Assembly (NCBI RefSeq): GCF_000423665.1
Contig: NZ_KE384074.1
Location: 210,761 to 274,760, forward strand
Source: Solirubrobacter soli DSM 22325
GTDB taxonomy: Bacteria; Actinomycetota; Thermoleophilia; Solirubrobacterales; Solirubrobacteraceae
DNA: 64,000 nucleotides
Direction of reading: 5' to 3'
Part shown: in pieces, positions 60,031-64,000 of the stretch
Layout of the letters: each line of letters starts with the position of its first letter
Position numbering within the stretch: position 1 is the first letter of the stretch
Translations under genes and position numbers: made by a program
The notes under the pieces: model-generated
What the model was told of the DNA's origin: nothing
Databases searched by the model: none
The model's input: the letters and a program-made list of their open reading frames with translations, nothing else

Positions 60031-62172
60031 ATGGTCCGTCGTCTGTTGTTCGCGTGCGTGTTCCTATTGCTCATGCCAGGGGTCGCCCGCGCCGCACCGC
60101 TGACCAACACCGCACATCTCGACTTCCTGGGTGACACCGTGAGGCCCCCTTCGCAGGCGGGCCACTCCACGTTCGGGAGCGGGCCGATCGGCGTACTGTG
60201 GACGTACGCGGACCGCAACGCCGACGGGTCGTATCGCCGCGTCGGCGGCGGGACCTACGACCCGGCCGCGAACACCTACGGTCAGGGCGCGTTCAATGCC
60301 GACGACATCGCCCGCGCTGCCGTCGTCTACACGCGGCACTGGCGAGATACGCACTCGTCCGTATCTCGTACGCGCGCATACGCACTCCTACGTGGTCTTG
60401 CGTATCTGCAGTCGCCGAACGGCAACGTCGTGCTCTGGATGCAGCCGGACGGGACCCTGAACCCTTCTGCAGAGCCGGTTGAGCTGCCTGACCCGTCCGA
60501 TTCCGGCCCGTCCTACTGGCTCGCCCGCACCGTGTGGGCGTATGGCGAGGGTTATCGCGCCTTTCGTGACGAGAATCCGCCGTTTGCGCAATTTCTCCGC
60601 AATCGCCTCGAGCTCGCGTTGCGCGCGTTGGAGCGCGAAGTGTTGACGAAGTATCCGCAGACGCAGGTCGTCGACGGGCGCCGTGTGCCGTCGTGGCTGA
60701 TCGTCGACGGAGCCGATGCCACCGCCGAGGCGATGCTCGGTCTCCGCGCCTACCTCGACGCCGGCGGCTCCCCGGCCGCCGCCCGCGCGCTCGACCGCTT
60801 CGCGGAGGGCGTCGCGGCGATGGGCACCCCGGCGGGCGACGAATGGCCGTACGGCGCGGTGCTGCCGTGGGCGCAGTCGCGCTCGATCTGGCACGCCTGG
60901 GCGTCCCAGATGCCCGCCGCTCTCGCCGCCGCGGCGACCACGGGAGGCGGAGCGCCGCGCGCCGGCCAGCCGGCCGACGGCGACGCCACCGTGGGTGACG
61001 GAGCGCCGCGAGCCGGCCAGCCGGCCGATGGCGACGCCACCGTGGGTGACGGAGCGCCGCGAGCCGGCCAGCCGGCCGATGGCGACGCCGGTGCGACCAC
61101 GGGTGACGGGGCGCCGCGAGCCGGCGAGCCGGCCGACGGCGCGGCCGGTGGGCGAGGCCGCGCGCTCGGCGTCGCGGTCGCGGACGCGGCGTCGTTCACG
61201 CCGCATCTCCTCGTCGCGGGCGGCCCGCAGAACGGGTGGAACCCCTCACCGAGCGACGGGACGCAGATCGCCTACGGCGCCGACTCGCGGCTGCAGTCGC
61301 TGCTCGCCGTCGCCTCGGCCGCACGGCGGCCGGGTTTGCGACGGCTCGCCGGGGTCGCCGCGTCGTGGTACTTCGGCAACAACCCCGCGGGCGCGGCGAT
61401 GTACGACCCCGCGACCGGTGTCACCTTCGACGGGGTGTCCGCGGACGGGACGATCAACCGCAACAGCGGCGCGGAGTCCACGATCCACGGGCTGCTGTCG
61501 ATGCTCGCGATCGACGCGGCGCCGGACGTCGCGGCCGCTGCGAGGATCGCGCAGCCGGTCGCCCGCCACACGTGGAAGCTGCTCGAGGCCGAGTCGGCGA
61601 CGCTCGCGGGCGGTGCGACCGTTGTGACACCGACCGACAGCTGGACCGGGGAGAGCGGGTGGAGCGGCGGCGCGTACGCCCGGATGCCCGCCGGCGCGAG
61701 CGTCGCGTTCGCGGCGCAAGGCGAGCCCGGGCTGGTGGAACCAGTCGCCTTCCGCACGGCCGATCGCACCGGCGGGTTCACGAAGTGGGGCCCGCTCGGC
61801 ACGCTGTCGCACGTCGACGCGGGCGCGCAGGGCGTGTCGGCGATCCCCGGCCTGCTCGAGATCCAGACGCTTTCGCGGCCGTCGGACGGCAGCGCGTTCG
61901 CGGCGACGTCGACCGGCACGACCGCCCTCGACGGGGTCCTGTTCCAGCCGCTCGTCGAGTCGGTGACGCTCGCGGGCGACGGCCGCGGCCAGGCGCTCGC
62001 GCGCTCGTTCGCGCCGGGCCGCCAGGTGGCGACGCTGACCGTTCCGGGCGCCGGTCGCATCCGGGCGACGAGCTACGACGCGACCGGCCGCGAGGCCGCG
62101 AGCGGCCGCGGGGACGGGGCGACGGTCGCGATCGCGATCCCACCCGGAGGCTTCGCCATCGCTGAACGCTGA
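60031..62172 (+). CDS. Secreted putative glycosidase with (alpha/alpha)-barrel-like domain
   Basis: A 713-residue exported protein. A signal peptide (FACVFLLLMPGVARA) precedes a helical region with WTYADRNADGSYRRVGGGTYD, YWLARTVWAYGEGYRAF and, after a repeat insert at ~306-372, WYFGNNPAGAAMYDPATG and RNSGAESTIHGLLSMLAI. This pattern of helices and aromatic loops recalls (alpha/alpha)6 glycosidases. The C-terminal ~170 residues are a beta domain like a carbohydrate-binding module. A good ribosome binding site (AGGGAGG) precedes the ATG. Divergence from the GH130 uptake operon and the shared LacI sites suggest it releases the oligosaccharide outside the cell. The family is not recognised. Confidence 0.7.
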   Translation: MVRRLLFACVFLLLMPGVARAAPLTNTAHLDFLGDTVRPPSQAGHSTFGSGPIGVLWTYADRNADGSYRRVGGGTYDPAANTYGQGAFNADDIARAAVVYTRHWRDTHSSVSRTRAYALLRGLAYLQSPNGNVVLWMQPDGTLNPSAEPVELPDPSDSGPSYWLARTVWAYGEGYRAFRDENPPFAQFLRNRLELALRALEREVLTKYPQTQVVDGRRVPSWLIVDGADATAEAMLGLRAYLDAGGSPAAARALDRFAEGVAAMGTPAGDEWPYGAVLPWAQSRSIWHAWASQMPAALAAAATTGGGAPRAGQPADGDATVGDGAPRAGQPADGDATVGDGAPRAGQPADGDAGATTGDGAPRAGEPADGAAGGRGRALGVAVADAASFTPHLLVAGGPQNGWNPSPSDGTQIAYGADSRLQSLLAVASAARRPGLRRLAGVAASWYFGNNPAGAAMYDPATGVTFDGVSADGTINRNSGAESTIHGLLSMLAIDAAPDVAAAARIAQPVARHTWKLLEAESATLAGGATVVTPTDSWTGESGWSGGAYARMPAGASVAFAAQGEPGLVEPVAFRTADRTGGFTKWGPLGTLSHVDAGAQGVSAIPGLLEIQTLSRPSDGSAFAATSTGTTALDGVLFQPLVESVTLAGDGRGQALARSFAPGRQVATLTVPGAGRIRATSYDATGREAASGRGDGATVAIAIPPGGFAIAER
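60951..61143 (+). repeat. 51 bp tandem repeats inside the glycosidase-like gene
   Basis: Units start at about 60951, 61002, 61053 and 61110 and encode variants of APRAGQPADGDATVGDG. The first three are nearly identical at 51 bases. The spacing to the last is 57. All lengths keep the frame. Confidence 0.85.
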
Positions 62173-62205
62173 CCCCTTGGCGTGGCAGACGGAGCGATCG
62201 GCTCG

Positions 62206-62295
62206 TCGGTCTGCGCGAGCTTGGGGGGTGGGTGACAGGAGAGTCCACAGCGGACCTCCACGTCGCCCACCCCCCCACCTCGCGCAGCCGACCGA
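62206..62295. repeat. Long hairpin between glycosidase-like and HD genes
   Basis: The left arm 62206-62236 and right arm 62262-62295 pair over ~30 bases with one 4-base bulge and few mismatches (CTGCGCGAG with CTCGCGCAG, GGGGGGTGGG with CCCACCCCCC). The 25-base loop itself folds (GGAGAGTCC with GGACCTCC). It lies 34 bases past the stop of the secreted glycosidase-like gene and could be its terminator or a structured RNA. Confidence 0.7.
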
Positions 62296-62337
62296 GGGGC
62301 GGCGTGTCGCCCGGGGTGGCTGTGGTACGAATGACGA

Positions 62338-62895
62338 GTGGAGCCCGGACCGTTCATCCAGACCCTGTCGGGTCGCCGCGTGAACCCCCTCGACGCCGCG
62401 CCTGACGACATCGACCCGGCCGACATCGCCAACGCGCTCGCGAACCTGTGCCGGTTCGGCGGACACAGCCGCGGGTTCTACTCGGTCGCGCAGCACTCGG
62501 TGATCGTGTGCGACCTGCTCGAGGAGCAAGGCGCCACGCCCGACGAGTTGATGGCCGCGCTGCTGCACGACGCCGCCGAGGCCTATCTCGGCGACCTCCC
62601 CCACCCGATCAAGCACCGCAGCGAGCTCGGCGCGAACTTCCGCGCGGCGGAGAAGCAGCTGGAGGCGGTGATCGTCGAGCGTTTCGCCCTGCCCGAGGCC
62701 TCCGCGCGCATCAAGCCGCTCGACCGCGCCCTGCTGGCCACCGAGCGCCGCATCTTCAGCACGGTCAGCTGGGAGTGGCCGGAGCTCGACGGCGTCGAGC
62801 CGCTCGACCTCGTCATCGAGCCGTGGCTCCCCGACCGCGCCCGCGAGGAGTTCACGCGCCGCTACGACGCCCTCGCCGCTCTGCGGCAGAGCTGA
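62338..62895 (+). CDS. HD-domain phosphohydrolase (YfbR-like)
   Basis: A 185-residue HD-fold protein. The metal ligands are visible: the histidine in GHSRGFYSVAQHS, HD in ALLHDAAEAYLGDLP, and a late aspartate in IKPLDRALL. This is the arrangement of YfbR-type 5'-deoxynucleotidases and related phosphohydrolases acting on small nucleotides. The start is GTG at 62338; the frame does not extend further in a family-like way. Substrate unproven. Confidence 0.88.
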   Translation: MEPGPFIQTLSGRRVNPLDAAPDDIDPADIANALANLCRFGGHSRGFYSVAQHSVIVCDLLEEQGATPDELMAALLHDAAEAYLGDLPHPIKHRSELGANFRAAEKQLEAVIVERFALPEASARIKPLDRALLATERRIFSTVSWEWPELDGVEPLDLVIEPWLPDRAREEFTRRYDALAALRQS

Positions 62896-63245
62896 ACGGC
62901 GAGACGCCGCGCGGGGCGCGGGGCGCGGGCGGCGCGGGGCAGGACGCGGGGCGCGGGCGCGAGGCGCAGGGCGCGGGCGCGCAGGGCACGGGCGCGAAGC
63001 GCAGGGCGTGGGCGCGCGGCGCAGGGCGTGGGCGCGCGGCGCAGGGCGTGGGCGCGCGGCGCGAGGGCAGGACGTGGGCGCGCGGCGCGAGGCGCAGGAC
63101 GTGGGCGCGCGGCGCGAGGCGCGAGGCGCAGGGCGCGGGCGCGCGGCGCGGGGCGCGCGGCCGGGCGCGGGCGCGCGGCGCGGGGCGCAAGGCGCCGCGA
63201 CGCATCGCGGCGCGCCCTCCCGGAGGAGGGCGCGGCGTGCGGTGG
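62896..63245. repeat. GC-rich minisatellite, no gene seen
   Basis: About 330 bases built almost only of short variants of GGCGCGGGGCGC, GGCGCAGGGCGTGGGCGCGC and GGCGCGAGGCGCAGGACGTGG. It lies between the HD gene and the CsbD-like gene. The frames through it are all low-complexity Arg/Ala/Gly and are not credible genes. Confidence 0.85.
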
Positions 63246-63425
63246 TCAGTCGCGGTCGCGGTTCACGGTGTCCTTGACCTTGTCGGCGGCGTCGCCGACC
63301 TTGTCCTTCACCGTGCCCGAGGCGCGGTCGACCTTGCCCTCGCGCTTGAGGCCGTCGTCGCCGGTGAGCGCACCCGCGGCTTCCTTCGTGCGGCCCTTGA
63401 GCTCGTCGGTCTTGCCATCGCCCAT
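63246..63425 (-). CDS. CsbD-like small stress protein
   Basis: A 59-residue hydrophilic protein. It contains GKTDELKGRTKEAAGALTGDD, in which KGxxKEAxGxxTGDD is the CsbD signature, followed by KREGKVDRASGTVKDKVGDA and a charged end. CsbD proteins are general-stress proteins of unknown mechanism. A clear ribosome binding site (AAAGGAG) lies 7 bases before the ATG at 63425. The gene is divergent from the arginase-family gene. Confidence 0.88.
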   Translation of the reverse strand: MGDGKTDELKGRTKEAAGALTGDDGLKREGKVDRASGTVKDKVGDAADKVKDTVNRDRD

Positions 63426-63493
63426 GAGAGGCTCCTTTCAGAAGAGAGAACGCTTGGCTCTACCCGGAGCGGGCGCGGTTCATCATCGTGTTC

Positions 63494-64000
63494 ATGCATC
63501 TGACCGCGGTCGACGCCCGCATCTCGGAGGACACGCCCCGCGACCTGCGTGGGGTCAGGGAGCTGCGCACCCGGCTCGAGGCCGCGTACGGCACGAAGGC
63601 GCTCACGATCGAAGGCCGCCAGGGACCGTTCGAGCGCACGCACTGGCGCGATGACCTCGCCGCGTCCGAGGCGGTGCTGCGCGAGGCGGCCGAGCGGGTC
63701 CCGGGCGTGATCCTGGCGAGTGACTGCTCGCTCGCGCTCGCCACGCTCCCACGCGCGAACGCCACCGTCCTCTGGCTCGACGCCCACGCCGACTACGACA
63801 CCCCGTCAACCCAGACCTACGACTTCCTCGGCTGCATGAGCCTCGCGGGCGCGACCGGCGCCTGGGAGAGCCCGTTCGGGGCGATCGATCCGCGGCGGGT
63901 CGTCCACGTCGGCGCCCGCTCGCAGCCGGGGGACTTCGACTACGCCGGGCAGGAGCAGGGGCGCGGGGAACTGAAGGCGATGCTCCCGGCCACAGCGACG
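63494..64000 (+). CDS. Arginase/agmatinase-family enzyme, 3' end missing
   Basis: The first 169 residues of a ureohydrolase-fold protein, open to the window end. The manganese-ligand motif WLDAHADYDTP (DAHxD) is clear, and LGCMSLAGATG follows as in the family. The earlier ligand position reads ASDCS instead of GGDHS, so one metal-binding histidine is replaced by cysteine; the second metal-binding pair lies outside the window. The substrate (arginine, agmatine, formimidoylglutamate or another guanidino compound) cannot be told. The start is ATG at 63494; GTG at 63488 is also in frame. Confidence 0.85.
   Translation, partial: MHLTAVDARISEDTPRDLRGVRELRTRLEAAYGTKALTIEGRQGPFERTHWRDDLAASEAVLREAAERVPGVILASDCSLALATLPRANATVLWLDAHADYDTPSTQTYDFLGCMSLAGATGAWESPFGAIDPRRVVHVGARSQPGDFDYAGQEQGRGELKAMLPATAT

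Noticed and set aside
1..64000. tRNA, rRNA or prophage genes
   Set aside because: No cloverleaf with a CCA end, rRNA-like block, integrase or phage structural gene was recognised by eye; a covariance-model scan would be needed to exclude small RNAs.

Overview
The window is very GC-rich chromosomal DNA, packed with genes that often overlap by ATGA or GTGA. Starts are frequently GTG or TTG. Secreted proteins are large, alanine/glycine-rich and often end in lysine-rich or threonine-rich beta domains. Together with a CheA-CheC-CheD-CheY operon, a FliA-type promoter and a LuxR regulator of the LAL type, this points to a soil actinobacterium of the Solirubrobacterales (Solirubrobacter-like). That placement is inference from style; there is no rRNA. 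I saw no tRNA, CRISPR array, transposase or phage gene.

1-11.8 kb: the end of a 6-phosphogluconate-dehydrogenase-like reductase, a LuxR regulator, a giant 2808-residue secreted repeat protein, an HSDL2-like SDR and an alpha/beta hydrolase. 11.8-16.7 kb (minus): a CAP protein, a secreted metallopeptidase, a TPR-like protein, a Cgl0158-type barrel and methylmalonate-semialdehyde dehydrogenase (inositol/valine catabolism). 16.8-20.2 kb: a methyltransferase facing a LAL regulator.

20.2-26.8 kb is a chemotaxis block. An MCP behind a near-perfect sigma-28 promoter converges on cheA-cheC-cheD-cheY, and a ~500 bp nested inverted repeat lies between them. 26.8-30.4 kb: a lipoprotein and a Liv-type ABC operon whose two ATPase halves are complementarily degenerate, separated by a 4 x 39 bp repeat ORF. 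30.4-36.7 kb: two beta-propeller (BNR) secreted proteins, a VOC protein, and a PucR regulator divergent from a cupin. 36.8-41.1 kb (minus): a two-domain VOC protein, OsmC, MtnA and two zinc dehydrogenases.

41.1-49.5 kb: two SDRs, a secreted protein, a sigma factor fused to a zinc anti-sigma motif and membrane segment, a candidate injection-system cargo peptidase, a ThrE-like exporter, a DHFR-like reductase, an Rv2715-like hydrolase and a lipoprotein. 49.6-54.7 kb: an LVIVD propeller protein sharing its C-terminal domain with the 30.4 kb BNR protein, a CopC-CopD fusion and an ankyrin protein. 54.8-62.2 kb: a sugar-uptake operon (LacI, binding protein, two permeases, GH130-like phosphorylase) divergent from a secreted putative glycosidase. 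62.2-64 kb: an HD phosphohydrolase, a GC minisatellite, a CsbD-like protein and the start of an arginase-family enzyme.

Recurring themes are large intergenic inverted repeats at gene ends, GC-rich minisatellites inside or beside genes, and convergent gene pairs that share the palindromic stop CTAG.
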